From Candidatus Hydrogenedentota bacterium (GTDB lineage Bacteria; Hydrogenedentota; Hydrogenedentia; Hydrogenedentales; CAILVY01), in the NCBI GenBank assembly GCA_903837785.1, contig CAILVY010000032.1, positions 1-41,368 on the forward strand: DNA of 41,368 bases, in the 5' to 3' direction. The notes under the pieces are model-generated. The model saw only the letters and a program-made list of their open reading frames with translations. It was not told the origin of the DNA and did no database searches. The translations under genes and the position numbers were made by a program. Within the stretch, counting starts at the first letter, position 1; each line of letters begins with the position of its first letter. Shown here in pieces: positions 16,282 through 25,239 of the stretch.

Positions 16282-17775
16282 ATGCGCATCCAGTTAATCC
16301 ATCCCCCCATTTACGTTAACCTCAAGGCGGTGCAGGCCACGCGCCCGTCGCTACCGTTGGGTTTGGCGTATGTTGCCGCGGCGTTGCGCGAGGACGGCCA
16401 CGAAGTTTCCATACTGGATGCGGTGATGGCGAAGCCGGAACAGATCACGGAAGACGGCCGGCTGCATTACTATGGCCTGCGTCCGGAGGAGGTGGCGGAG
16501 GCGGCGGATCCGACGGCGGAAGCGTTCGGGATCAGTGTCCTGTTCTCCTTCACGTGGCCCATTGCACGGCGCATCATCCAATGCCTCAAGGAGCGTTATC
16601 CGGAAACCCCCATCGTGGGCGGGGGCGAGCATTTCACCGGCATGCCCGAGTATTCGCTGAACAGTTCCCCCATCGACTGTATCGTGCTGGGCGAGGGCGA
16701 GTCCACGGCCAGGGAACTCTTCCGGGCCATGGAGCAAGGATCTCCGGACTGGAGCGCCATTCCCGGACTGGCCTTCCGCCACAACGGAAAGATGCTGAAG
16801 ACGCCGGGCCGGCCGCGCATCCTGGATGTGGACACGCTGCCATGGCCGGCCTGGGATCTTTTCGACCCGCCGGCCTACTACCGCCACGGGCACGTGATGG
16901 GGATCGACCGGGGCATGACGATGCCGATGCTCGCGACGCGGGGTTGCCCGTATGCGTGCACGTATTGTTCAAACGCGATGATGTGGCAGCGGCGGTGGTG
17001 TGCGCGCGAACCGAAGGACGTCGTGGACGAGATCGCGCAGTATCACCGCGTATACGGCGCCATGAATTTCCCCTTTCATGACCTCACTGCCATTTTGAAG
17101 AAAGAATGGATTGTCGCGTTCTGCGAGGAACTCCTGCGGCGCGAGTTGAAGATCTCGTGGCAACTGCCCATCGGCACACGGTGCGAGGTCATCGACGACG
17201 ATGTGACGCGCCTGCTCTGCGCCACGGGCTGCCACATGGTCACCTTCGCACCCGAATCCGGGTCGGAACGGACCCGCAAACTCGTCGGGAAGCGAATGAC
17301 GGAAGCAAGCCTGATGCGGGCCGTGCGTGCGTCGGTGCGCAACCGGCTGACCGTCACGAATTTCTTTGTGGCCGGCTTTCCGCACGACACGAGCGCCGAC
17401 CTCCGGCAGTCCGTGCGGCTGGCCTTCCGGCTGGCGGTGGCTGGCGCGCACGACATTGCCCTGAGCATCTTCTTCCCCATCCCCGGGTCGCAACTGTACG
17501 ATGAACTGGTGGCGTCCGGCCGAATCGTCCCCTCGGACGAAGTGCTGCTCGCGCCCATCTTCTCGATGGATGCAAAGCTCCGCGAAGAAAACAACTTCTG
17601 CCGCGCGCTCTCCGCGCGCACGATTACGCGGATGAAATACGCCGTGCTCCTGACCTTCTATCTGACCCAGTTCGCGGTGCGCCCCTGGCGGGTGTTTGGG
17701 CTGCTGTGGAACGTGCTGCATGCCCGGGAACAGACCCGGCTGGGGGTGTTCCTAATCAACCGCAAGAAAAGCTAG
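16282..17775 (+). CDS. Cobalamin-binding-domain radical SAM protein
   Basis: This 497-residue protein has an N-terminal B12-binding-like Rossmann region (about residues 1-150, from MRIQLIHPP through VGGGEHFTGMPE and GEGE) and a radical SAM domain. The 4Fe-4S motif CPYACTYC is at about residues 219-226. A C-terminal region ends in a hydrophobic stretch (YAVLLTFYLTQFAVRPW) and basic tail. The layout matches the BchE/HpnJ/P-methylase group, which methylate or rearrange lipids, tetrapyrroles, antibiotics and other substrates. The hydrophobic C-terminus suggests membrane contact. No classical DXHXXG B12-binding motif is apparent, so true cobalamin use is uncertain. TCTCCTCC lies before the ATG, but it is pyrimidine-rich, not a Shine-Dalgarno site. 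The neighbours do not reveal the substrate. Confidence 0.85.
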   Translation: MRIQLIHPPIYVNLKAVQATRPSLPLGLAYVAAALREDGHEVSILDAVMAKPEQITEDGRLHYYGLRPEEVAEAADPTAEAFGISVLFSFTWPIARRIIQCLKERYPETPIVGGGEHFTGMPEYSLNSSPIDCIVLGEGESTARELFRAMEQGSPDWSAIPGLAFRHNGKMLKTPGRPRILDVDTLPWPAWDLFDPPAYYRHGHVMGIDRGMTMPMLATRGCPYACTYCSNAMMWQRRWCAREPKDVVDEIAQYHRVYGAMNFPFHDLTAILKKEWIVAFCEELLRRELKISWQLPIGTRCEVIDDDVTRLLCATGCHMVTFAPESGSERTRKLVGKRMTEASLMRAVRASVRNRLTVTNFFVAGFPHDTSADLRQSVRLAFRLAVAGAHDIALSIFFPIPGSQLYDELVASGRIVPSDEVLLAPIFSMDAKLREENNFCRALSARTITRMKYAVLLTFYLTQFAVRPWRVFGLLWNVLHAREQTRLGVFLINRKKS

Positions 17776-17871
17776 TTTTTCACGAATCTTTGGGAGAGAA
17801 AGTGGAAGGAAGCGGGCCGTGTGTGCTACATTTCGGCCCTCGGAATTCAACCTTCAAGGAACGGTCGTTTC

Positions 17872-18702
17872 ATGCAAGTAACTGACATGTTTGATCTTAG
17901 CGGCAAGGTGGCCGTGGTGACGGGCGGCGGAGGCGTCCTGGGTGGCGCGATAGCCCAGGGTCTGGGCGCCGCGGGTGCCACGGTGGCCATTGCGGATCTC
18001 ATTCCCGCGAATGCGGATGCGGCCGCGCAGCGGATAATCGAGCAGGGCGGCACGGCCAAGGGCTACTTTATCGATGTATTCAAAAAAGAGAGCATCCAGG
18101 CCTGTTGCGATGCGATCGTGGCGGATTTTGGCGAGGTGAACATCCTCGTGAATGCGGTGGGCGGCAATATGAAGGGCGCCACGACCTCGCCTGAGCAGTC
18201 GTTTTTTGAGATGCCGGGTGAAGCGATACAGAAGGTGGTGGATCTGAACCTCGTGGGCGGCACAGTCATTCCGTCGCAGGTGTTCATCAAGGCGATGTTG
18301 AAGAACGCCGCGGGCGGCTCCATCATCAACATCTCCTCCATGAATTCGTTCCGGCCGTTGACGCGCATTCCGGGCTACAGCGCGGCCAAGTCGGCCGTGA
18401 GCAATTTCACGCAATGGCTCGCGGTGCATCTTGCGCAGGAGTACAGTCCCAAGCTGCGGGTGAACGCGGTGGCCCCGGGCTTCTTCCTGACGGATCAGAA
18501 CCGCTTCCTCCTGATCGACGAGAAGACCGGGGAAGGCACGCCGCGCGGGAAGGCCATCATCGGCCACACGCCGATGGGCCGTTACGGCGTTCCGGAGGAT
18601 CTTGTCGGGGTCATCGTGTGGCTTGCCACCGATGCGTCCCGCTTTGTTACGGGCATCGTGGTGCCCATCGACGGGGGCTTCTCCGCCTTCTCGGGCGTGT
18701 AG
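17872..18702 (+). CDS. SDR oxidoreductase, D-mannonate oxidoreductase type
   Basis: This 276-residue short-chain dehydrogenase has the cofactor motif TGGGGVLG (a variant of TGxxxGxG), the NAVGG structural motif (where NNAG is usual), the catalytic serine in NISSMNS and the YSAAK Tyr-Lys pair. The long mid-region insert (MKGATTSPEQSFFEMPGEAI) and the FRPLTRIPGYSAAK segment match SDR-type D-mannonate (fructuronate) oxidoreductases. Those interconvert D-fructuronate and D-mannonate in hexuronate breakdown. I chose ATG at 17872 with AAGGA upstream; a longer frame from 17821 is not conserved-looking, and ATG 17887 is an alternative. It opens a run of nine same-strand metabolic genes. Substrate assignment is by resemblance only. 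Confidence 0.82.
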   Translation: MQVTDMFDLSGKVAVVTGGGGVLGGAIAQGLGAAGATVAIADLIPANADAAAQRIIEQGGTAKGYFIDVFKKESIQACCDAIVADFGEVNILVNAVGGNMKGATTSPEQSFFEMPGEAIQKVVDLNLVGGTVIPSQVFIKAMLKNAAGGSIINISSMNSFRPLTRIPGYSAAKSAVSNFTQWLAVHLAQEYSPKLRVNAVAPGFFLTDQNRFLLIDEKTGEGTPRGKAIIGHTPMGRYGVPEDLVGVIVWLATDASRFVTGIVVPIDGGFSAFSGV

Positions 18703-18773
18703 AGCCTCCCGGCATTCGTCCGTCCCCACTGGCACAGCAGACTATGAGCAGACAGCCTCAACGGAGTGAACCC

Positions 18774-19667
18774 ATGAGCGACACCGTCGAACATCTGAAG
18801 CAGCGCAAACCGGAGCATGAATTTCTGATTGCCATCGACTCGGACGGCTGTGCGTTCGACACGATGGAAGTGAAGCACAAGGAGTGCTTCATCCCGAACA
18901 TCATCAAGTTCTGGGGCTTGCAGGCGGTCTCGAAGTTCGCCCGGGATGCGGGTGAGTTCGTCAATCTCTACTCGAAATGGCGCGGGGTCAACCGCTTCCC
19001 GGCCCTGACAATGACCTTCGACCTCCTGAATAACTGGGACAAGGTTCAAAAGCGTGGCATCACGGCGCCGGAGGTGCCGAATCTCCGCCGCTGGATTGAG
19101 CAGGAGACGAAGCTGGGCAATCCGGCGCTCGAAGCCTACTGCAAGGCGCATCCGGAAGAGACCGACATGCAGCTTGCCCTCCAGTGGAGCAAGGCGGTGA
19201 ACGTGACTGTGGCAGACATTGTTCAGGGCGGACTGCCGCCCTTTCCGTATGTGCGCGAGTCCATCGAGAAGGCCTGCAGCCGGGCGGACATCATGGTGTG
19301 TTCGCAAACCCCCACGGAAGCGCTCGTGCGCGAGTGGGAGGAACAGGATTTGGCCAAGCATGTCTTCGTGATTTGCGGGCAGGAAATGGGCACGAAGGGC
19401 CAGCACATCGAATACGCCTCGAAGGGACGCATCGAAGGCAAGAAGATTCTGATGATTGGCGACGCTTTCGGCGATCTCAAGGCCGCCCGCGCGAACGACG
19501 CGCTCTTCTTCCCCATCAATCCCGGTGAAGAGGACGGTTCCTGGCAGCGCCTTTTCGAGGAGGGGCTGGAGCATTTCTTCAACGGAACCTATGCCGGCGC
19601 CTACGAAGCCGCCCTCATCGCCGAGTTCGAGAAGTATCTGCCCGATACGCCGCCGTGGAAGAAATAG
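18774..19667 (+). CDS. HAD-superfamily hydrolase
   Basis: This 297-residue HAD phosphatase-type protein shows all four motifs. Motif I is DSDGCAFD (catalytic Asp near residue 20), motif II is the Ser in MVCSQTP, motif III is the Lys in ASKGRIEGKK and motif IV is GDAFGDLKAA. A helical cap of about 150 residues lies between motifs I and II, so small phosphorylated metabolites are likely substrates. ATG at 18774 was chosen because ACGGAG lies seven bases upstream; ATG 18744 is in frame without a site. It sits between the SDR and URO-D-like genes and two genes before pdxB. A phosphatase for a sugar-acid phosphate is plausible but unproven. Confidence 0.85.
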   Translation: MSDTVEHLKQRKPEHEFLIAIDSDGCAFDTMEVKHKECFIPNIIKFWGLQAVSKFARDAGEFVNLYSKWRGVNRFPALTMTFDLLNNWDKVQKRGITAPEVPNLRRWIEQETKLGNPALEAYCKAHPEETDMQLALQWSKAVNVTVADIVQGGLPPFPYVRESIEKACSRADIMVCSQTPTEALVREWEEQDLAKHVFVICGQEMGTKGQHIEYASKGRIEGKKILMIGDAFGDLKAARANDALFFPINPGEEDGSWQRLFEEGLEHFFNGTYAGAYEAALIAEFEKYLPDTPPWKK

Positions 19668-19733
19668 CCGCACGGGAATTCCACGTTTCAGTGAACGCTT
19701 TACGCGCCGGCAGCCGCCTGCGAGGGAGAATGC

Positions 19734-20780
19734 ATGCGCCGTATTCATCGAGAACCTGATTTTGAACAGTTTCTCCGCGTCTTGAGGCGCGAGCGGCGTC
19801 CGGAGCGGCTGCCCTTTTACGAGCATCTGGCGAGTCCGCAGTTCATTGCGCGGCAGACGGGCACGCCGTTTCATGAGATGACGCCGTCCGATGAGGGGTA
19901 TTGGCCCATCTACGTCCGGTTCTGGCTCAGCATGGGGTATGACGAAATCCCCATGGAGATTCCGCCGAAGCTCCCTTTGCGGCAACATGAGGACACGCGC
20001 GGCAAGGCTTCGCATGGAAGCGAAGCCAACGTGACGATCAGGACGATGGAGGACTTCGAAACATATGCCTGGCCGGACCCGGCGTCTCCGCTGGAGTTCC
20101 GCCACTTCGAACGGGTCGCCGAATTGCTGCCGGACGGCGTGAAGATCGTCGGGGGCGTCTGTGCGGGGCCCTATGAGTGGGTTTCGACGATGATGGGCGT
20201 GGAGGGCTTGTCCCTGGCCCTGTACACGGACCCGGAACTTGTCGCGGCCATGTTTGCGCGGATTGCGGAGATTCACTTGAGCGGCCTGCGCCAAATCGCC
20301 GCCCTGGACGCCGTGGGCGCGTTGCGCCAGGGGGACGACCTGGGCTTCAAGACCTCGACGTTCCTTTCGCCCGCGCATCTACGGCAGTACGTGTTTCCCA
20401 TCTACAAGCGGATGGCCGATGCGGCCCATGCCGAAGGCAAGCCGTTCATCCTTCATTCCTGCGGCAACCTTGGGGAAGTCTATGACGACATCATCGACGG
20501 GTGCGGCATCGATGCCAAGCACTCGTTCGAAGACGTGATTCTGCCGGTTACGGAATTCAAGCGGCACTACGGCCATCGGGTGACGCCGCTGGGCGGGCTT
20601 GACGTGGATTTCATCTGCCGGGCGGAAGAGTCGGAACTGCGGGCCTATGCCCGGCGCATCATTGAATGCTGCTTTGAAGACGGCTTCTGGGCGCTGGGCA
20701 CCGGCAATTCCCTGACGGATTACATGCCCGTGGAGCATTATCTGATTGTGCTGGACGAAGGCATGAAGGTGGCGGGCTAG
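19734..20780 (+). CDS. URO-D-like protein, corrinoid methyltransferase type
   Basis: This 348-residue TIM-barrel protein of the uroporphyrinogen decarboxylase superfamily shows HSCGNLGEVYDDIIDGCG. Its His-x-Cys plus later Cys matches the zinc site of MtaA/MtbA/CmuA-type corrinoid methyltransferases and not true HemE. A later GTGNSLTDYMPVEHY segment is typical of the many URO-D paralogues found in planctomycete-like and Hydrogenedentota-like genomes. GAGGGAG lies seven bases before the ATG. No corrinoid protein is encoded nearby, so the methyl donor and acceptor are unknown. Its place in the operon suggests demethylation of a methylated sugar acid or similar, which is inference. Confidence 0.85.
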   Translation: MRRIHREPDFEQFLRVLRRERRPERLPFYEHLASPQFIARQTGTPFHEMTPSDEGYWPIYVRFWLSMGYDEIPMEIPPKLPLRQHEDTRGKASHGSEANVTIRTMEDFETYAWPDPASPLEFRHFERVAELLPDGVKIVGGVCAGPYEWVSTMMGVEGLSLALYTDPELVAAMFARIAEIHLSGLRQIAALDAVGALRQGDDLGFKTSTFLSPAHLRQYVFPIYKRMADAAHAEGKPFILHSCGNLGEVYDDIIDGCGIDAKHSFEDVILPVTEFKRHYGHRVTPLGGLDVDFICRAEESELRAYARRIIECCFEDGFWALGTGNSLTDYMPVEHYLIVLDEGMKVAG

Positions 20781-20822
20781 CGACGCGGCGGACCAAAACG
20801 AAGAGAGGCGATGGAGACCCGT

Positions 20823-21959
20823 ATGAAGATCGTGGCCGACGAGAACATTCCCTATGTGCGGGAAGCCTTCGGGGCGCTGGGCGAGGTCATCACCGCGCCG
20901 GGCCGCGCCATCACGCCCGCGCTCCTTGACGGGGCCGAGGCCCTGCTGGTCCGGTCCATCACAAAAGTGAACCGCGGCCTTCTCGACGGGACGCCGGTGC
21001 GCTTCGTGGCGACGGCCACGATCGGGGAAGATCATATCGACAAGGCCTATCTCGCGGAGCGGGACATCGCCTTTTCAAGCGCCCCCGGCTGCAACGCGAA
21101 CAGCGTGGGCGAATACATCGTGGCGGCGCTGCTCGTGCTCGCGGAGCGGCACCGGCTCAATCTGAAGGGCATGTCGCTGGGGATTGTGGGGGTCGGAAAC
21201 GTGGGCCGCCGGGTGCACGCCAAGGCGCAGGCACTCGGCCTGCACTGCGTGCTGAACGACCCGCCCCTGGCCGACGAAACCGGCGAGGCGCGGTATCGGC
21301 CGCTCAAGGACATTCTGGACTGCGACATCATCACGCTGCACGTTCCGCTGGAGAAGGCAGGGAAGTACCCCACGTGGCATCTGGCGGACGAGCGTTTTCT
21401 GACTTCATTGAAGGCCGGCGCGATCTTCATCAATTCGTCGCGGGGCCCCGTGACGGACAACGCCGCCTTGCGGCAACTGCTGCAAGTCAAGCGCCTGCGG
21501 GCGGCGGTGCTCGACGTCTGGGAAGGAGAGCCGCAGTTGGATCCCGAACTGCTTCGGCTCGTGGACCTCGGAACGCCGCATATCGCCGGATACAGCTTTG
21601 ACGGCAAGGTCAACGGCACGCGGCAGATATGCGAGGCGTTCTGCCGTTTCCTCGGGCAGCCCGCAACCTGGGACCCCTCTCCCCTGCTGCCGCCGCCGGA
21701 TTGTCCTGAATTGCAGGTTGATCCCGCCTTGCCGGGCGCCCTCGCTGGCGCGGTCCGCGCGGTCTATGACATAATACAGGACGATGCCGCGATGCGGGGC
21801 GTGCTGGACCTGCCAACGCCGGAACGCGGCCCCTATTTCGACAAGCTGCGCAAGCATTATCCGCGCCGCCGCGAGTTCTTCAACACGCGGGTGCGCTTAT
21901 CGACCCCCAGTCCGGAACTGGAGCGTTGCTTCGCATCGCTCGGGTTCCGCTGCGAGTGA
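20823..21959 (+). CDS. pdxB: 4-phosphoerythronate dehydrogenase
   Basis: PdxB oxidises 4-phospho-D-erythronate to 2-oxo-3-hydroxy-4-phosphobutanoate, a step of DXP-dependent vitamin B6 synthesis. The 378-residue protein starts MKIVADENIPYVREAF as is typical. It has the NAD-binding motif GIVGVGNVGRRV, the catalytic Arg in NSSRGPV, the His in TPHIAGYSFDGKVNGT and the C-terminal PdxB dimerisation domain (roughly the last 90 residues, with LDLP and KHYPRRREF). ATG at 20823 has GGAG seven bases upstream; ATG 20811 lies too close to its site. No other B6 genes are in the window. It may instead, or also, clear 4-phosphoerythronate, an inhibitor of the Gnd enzyme encoded about 3.3 kb downstream. Confidence 0.92.
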   Translation: MKIVADENIPYVREAFGALGEVITAPGRAITPALLDGAEALLVRSITKVNRGLLDGTPVRFVATATIGEDHIDKAYLAERDIAFSSAPGCNANSVGEYIVAALLVLAERHRLNLKGMSLGIVGVGNVGRRVHAKAQALGLHCVLNDPPLADETGEARYRPLKDILDCDIITLHVPLEKAGKYPTWHLADERFLTSLKAGAIFINSSRGPVTDNAALRQLLQVKRLRAAVLDVWEGEPQLDPELLRLVDLGTPHIAGYSFDGKVNGTRQICEAFCRFLGQPATWDPSPLLPPPDCPELQVDPALPGALAGAVRAVYDIIQDDAAMRGVLDLPTPERGPYFDKLRKHYPRRREFFNTRVRLSTPSPELERCFASLGFRCE

Positions 21960-21969
21960 GTGAACGAGA

Positions 21970-23220
21970 ATGGCCTTTCAACGCATCAGTGAAAATGACT
22001 TTCTGACGGATAACGAGTTACGCGACGCTGTTGCCGAGGCATGCGCCCAGATGAACGCAGACGGCAAGCGCGTCCTCTTCATCATTCCGGATCAGACGCG
22101 CAGCATGCCCATGCCGCTGATGTTCCGGACGCTGCACGCGGCGCTGCAGCGGCGCGTGAAGAAGATGGACCTCCTCATCGCGCTGGGCACGCATCCGCCG
22201 ATGACGGAGGCCATGATTCTCGAACTGCTCGGGCTTTCGGCCGAGGAACGTTCGGGGCAGTTCGGCGCCGTGGACATCTTCAACCATGCATGGCAGGATC
22301 CCAGCGCCCTCGCCCACATCGGCACGATCAGCGCCGATGAGATTGAGCGGATTTCCGGCGGATTGATGCGGCAGTCGGTTGACGTGACCATCAACAAGCG
22401 GGTGCTCGACTATGACCTCGTGTGCATTGTCGGGCCGGTCTTCCCGCATGAAGTGGTCGGATTCAGCGGCGGCAACAAGTATTTCTTCCCAGGGGTTTCG
22501 GGCGCGGAGATCCTCAACCTCTTCCACTGGCTCGGCGCCCTCATCACGAATTACGCCATCAACGGCACAAAACACACGCCGGTCCGGGAAGTCGTGAACC
22601 GCGCGGCCGCGTTGATTCCCGTCGAGAAACAGTGTTTCTGCCTGACAGTAGTTGGTAAGCGCACGAAAGCCCTCTTCTTCGGCACGCCCGAGGACGCCTG
22701 GAGCGAGGCCGCGGACCTGAGCGCGCGCACGCACATCGTCTATAAGGAGAAGCCCTTCAAGAGTGTGCTGGCGATGGCGCCGCCGATGTATGACGAGTTG
22801 TGGGTTGCCGGCAAGTGCATGTACAAACTCGAACCGGTGGTGGCGGACGGGGGCGAACTCATCATTTACGGCGCACACGTAAGGGAAATCAGCGTCACGC
22901 ACGGCGCGTTGATTCGCCGCGTCGGCTATCACGTCCGCGATTACTTCACGAAGCAGATGGAGCGTTTCGCGGATATTCCCGGGGGCATTCTGGCCCACTC
23001 CACGCATGTGCGAGGCGGCGGGACCTTCGAGGGCGGCGTGGAGCGCGCCCGGGTCCAGGTCACGCTGGCCACGGGGATTTCGGAGGCCGAAAGCCGCGCG
23101 GTCAACCTTGGCTACCGCGATCCCGCAAGCCTCCATCCGGAGGACTGGCGGGATCGGGAAGCAGAGGGCTATCTGCTCGTGCCGAACGCCGGCGAGATTC
23201 TCTATCGGCTGAAGGGTTAG
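21970..23220 (+). CDS. larA: LarA-family (DUF2088) nickel-pincer-type racemase/epimerase
   Basis: This 416-residue protein is homologous to lactate racemase LarA, which uses a nickel-pincer nucleotide to racemise 2-hydroxy acids. Family features seen are PDQTRSMP, the IALGTHPPM segment, the KRVLDYDLVCIVGPVFPHEVVGFSGG region and the lysine in GGNKYFFPG that normally bonds the cofactor. The larB, larC and larE cofactor-synthesis genes are not in the window. The family includes enzymes for several 2-hydroxy acids and sugar acids, so lactate is not assured. With pdxB ten bases upstream, a phospho- or sugar-acid substrate is attractive. Gene symbol is by family only. Confidence 0.85.
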   Translation: MAFQRISENDFLTDNELRDAVAEACAQMNADGKRVLFIIPDQTRSMPMPLMFRTLHAALQRRVKKMDLLIALGTHPPMTEAMILELLGLSAEERSGQFGAVDIFNHAWQDPSALAHIGTISADEIERISGGLMRQSVDVTINKRVLDYDLVCIVGPVFPHEVVGFSGGNKYFFPGVSGAEILNLFHWLGALITNYAINGTKHTPVREVVNRAAALIPVEKQCFCLTVVGKRTKALFFGTPEDAWSEAADLSARTHIVYKEKPFKSVLAMAPPMYDELWVAGKCMYKLEPVVADGGELIIYGAHVREISVTHGALIRRVGYHVRDYFTKQMERFADIPGGILAHSTHVRGGGTFEGGVERARVQVTLATGISEAESRAVNLGYRDPASLHPEDWRDREAEGYLLVPNAGEILYRLKG

Positions 23221-23227
23221 TCCATCC

Positions 23228-23839
23228 ATGCGTCCTCTCATCGCGGCCATAGCCGTCGGGCTTCTCGTTGCGGGGTGTTATCAGGAAACCCAACGCCCCA
23301 GGGACGCCTACGTGCCCAAGACGCATGCCCAGCAGTTGAACAATCAGGCGATGGACGCGTTGAAGGCCGACCGCAATGACGAAGCGGTGCAGTTGCTGTC
23401 GCAAGCCGTCGAGGAAGATCCGCGTTTCGCCCAAGCTTACGTTAACAAGGCCGTGGCCCTGGGCCGGCTCGGCCGTTTTGAGGAAACGCTCGGACTGCTG
23501 GCCACCGCGACGCAGCTCGAACCGGATCTGGCCGATGCCTACTTGTTCCGGGGCGTCTTCGCGGAACGCCTCCAGAAGACGGACGACGCGTTGAACAGTT
23601 ACGCCAAGGCCGCCACACTCCTCACGGCAAAGATGAAAGAAACGCCGGCGCCGGACCTCGCCACGAGCCGCGCCATCGCGCTCTATCTGGGCACGGGAAA
23701 GGTTCAGGGGCTGGAAGCGTTCAACGCGGTGCTTGCACAGTACCCGGACTATTCCCGGGCGCGCTTTCTGCGCGAGAAGATTCAACAAGGCGATCGCGCC
23801 TATTTCATGTGGTGGGTCGCCGATCAGGACAGCCGATAG
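23228..23839 (+). CDS. TPR-repeat lipoprotein
   Basis: This 203-residue protein has a lipoprotein signal (MRPLIAAIAVGLLVAGC, lipidated Cys at residue 17) and three to four tetratricopeptide-like helical pairs (QLNNQAMDALKADRNDEAVQ, then AYVNKAVALGRLGRFEETLG, AYLFRGVFAERLQKTDDALN). TPRs mediate protein contacts. It starts eight bases after larA and ends 18 bases before pfk, so it is inside the operon, although a lipoprotein is unexpected among cytoplasmic enzymes. No clear Shine-Dalgarno site is visible, which suggests translational coupling. Confidence 0.85.
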   Translation: MRPLIAAIAVGLLVAGCYQETQRPRDAYVPKTHAQQLNNQAMDALKADRNDEAVQLLSQAVEEDPRFAQAYVNKAVALGRLGRFEETLGLLATATQLEPDLADAYLFRGVFAERLQKTDDALNSYAKAATLLTAKMKETPAPDLATSRAIALYLGTGKVQGLEAFNAVLAQYPDYSRARFLREKIQQGDRAYFMWWVADQDSR

Positions 23840-23857
23840 CATGGAAGGGAGAAGCAG

Positions 23858-25144
23858 ATGCGGAGAAACGTCATAGTCGCTCAATCGGGTGGACCCAGCC
23901 CGGTGATCAACAGTTCCTTGCGCGGTGTGGTTGAGACCTGCAGACTGTTCCCCGAAACGTTTGGGACAGTCTATGCGGGCTGGCACGGCATCGAAGGGGT
24001 CTTAAAAGAGGAACTCCTCGATCTCTCCGCGCAGGACGAGGACGAGGTGGCCCTCCTGCGCTATACGCCGGCGGCCGGGTCGATCGGGACCTGCCGGTAC
24101 AAACTCAAGAAGAACCAGCAGGCGGACTTCGACCGCGTCATCGACGTCATGAAGGCGCATAACGTCGGATACTTCTTCTATAACGGCGGCAACGACTCGA
24201 TGGACACGGCGCACAAAGTCAGCGTGCTCGCGAACGAACGCGGGCTGGACCTGGTTGCGGTGGGCGTTCCCAAGACGATCGACAACGACGTGGGCGATTC
24301 CGAGTTCAAACTCATCGACCACACGCCCGGCTTCGGCAGCGTCGCTCGCTATTGGATGGGCATCGTGCAGAACGCCAACGAAGAGAACGCGGGTTCCTGT
24401 CCGGCCGACCCGGTGCTCGTGCTCCAGGCCATGGGCCGGAAGATCGGCTATATTCCCGCGGCGGCGCGGCTGGCCGATCCGAAACGCGAAGTGCCGCTGC
24501 AGATTTATCTGGCGGAAGCGGGCATCAGCGCGGAGGAGATGTGCGACAAGGTCAGCGATCAACTGAAGCGCGATGGACGCTGCATCATCGTCGTGAGCGA
24601 AGGGTTTGATCTCGGCGACCTCGGATTCACCAAGGACAGTTTCGGCCATGCGCAATACAGCGCATCGAAGACCACTGTGGCGCAGCAGGTCGTCAACATG
24701 CTGAATGACCGCGGCCTTCCCGTCCCCGGCAGCGCGCGCGGGCAAGTCTCCGGCACGGATCAGCGGGCAACCTGCGCGTATGCCTCCGTGGTCGATTTGG
24801 ACGAAGCCTACCGGGTGGGTCAGAAGGCGGCGCTGATCGCGCAGGCGGGCGAGAACGGGTGGATGGCGACGATTCTTCGCGACGCGGGCCCCATCTACAG
24901 CGTGCGCTACGACAAAGTGCCGCTGGAGCAGGTGGCCAATTCCGAGCGTACGTTCCCGAAACAGTGGATTGCGGAGAACAAAGTGGACGTGACAGACGAT
25001 TTCGTCCGCTATGCGAAGCCCCTTGTCGGGGAGGATTGGGCAAGCGTTCCGGTGATTAACGGGCGCCAGCGCTTCACGCGATTCAAGCCCATCTTTGCGG
25101 AGAAGAAACTTCCGGCGTATACTTTGCAGGCACTCAAGAAGTAG
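23858..25144 (+). CDS. PPi-type 6-phosphofructokinase
   Basis: This enzyme phosphorylates fructose 6-phosphate, reversibly if pyrophosphate is used. The 428-residue protein has QSGGPSPVINSS at the N-terminus, GGNDSMD (residues 110-116) and PKTIDND (138-144). The Asp in GGNDS and the Lys in PKTID are the two residues that mark pyrophosphate dependence; ATP enzymes have Gly at both. The length and insertion pattern fit the long PPi-PFK clade. GGAGAAGCAG precedes the ATG. With gnd next downstream this pairs glycolysis/gluconeogenesis with the pentose phosphate pathway. A few family members phosphorylate sedoheptulose 7-phosphate, which is an alternative. Confidence 0.93.
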   Translation: MRRNVIVAQSGGPSPVINSSLRGVVETCRLFPETFGTVYAGWHGIEGVLKEELLDLSAQDEDEVALLRYTPAAGSIGTCRYKLKKNQQADFDRVIDVMKAHNVGYFFYNGGNDSMDTAHKVSVLANERGLDLVAVGVPKTIDNDVGDSEFKLIDHTPGFGSVARYWMGIVQNANEENAGSCPADPVLVLQAMGRKIGYIPAAARLADPKREVPLQIYLAEAGISAEEMCDKVSDQLKRDGRCIIVVSEGFDLGDLGFTKDSFGHAQYSASKTTVAQQVVNMLNDRGLPVPGSARGQVSGTDQRATCAYASVVDLDEAYRVGQKAALIAQAGENGWMATILRDAGPIYSVRYDKVPLEQVANSERTFPKQWIAENKVDVTDDFVRYAKPLVGEDWASVPVINGRQRFTRFKPIFAEKKLPAYTLQALKK

Positions 25145-25170
25145 CTAATCAACCGGCAGACCCGGTTCTT

Positions 25171-25188
25171 GGCCCGATCCTCCGGGCC
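25171..25188 (+). terminator. Hairpin between phosphofructokinase and gnd
   Basis: GGCCCG-ATCCTC-CGGGCC forms a 6-bp GC stem, flanked by ACCC and GGGT that could extend it with a bulge. No T-run follows. It may be a weak terminator, attenuator or mRNA-stability element inside the operon. Confidence 0.35.
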
Positions 25189-25239
25189 GGGTTCCATGCC
25201 TTTCGGAAACATCAAATTCAGCGAGGGAGACTTTCAGCG

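Noticed and set aside
18582..20378. 598-codon open frame on the minus strand
   Set aside because: It is antisense to the SDR, HAD and URO-D-like genes, which carry all their family motifs.
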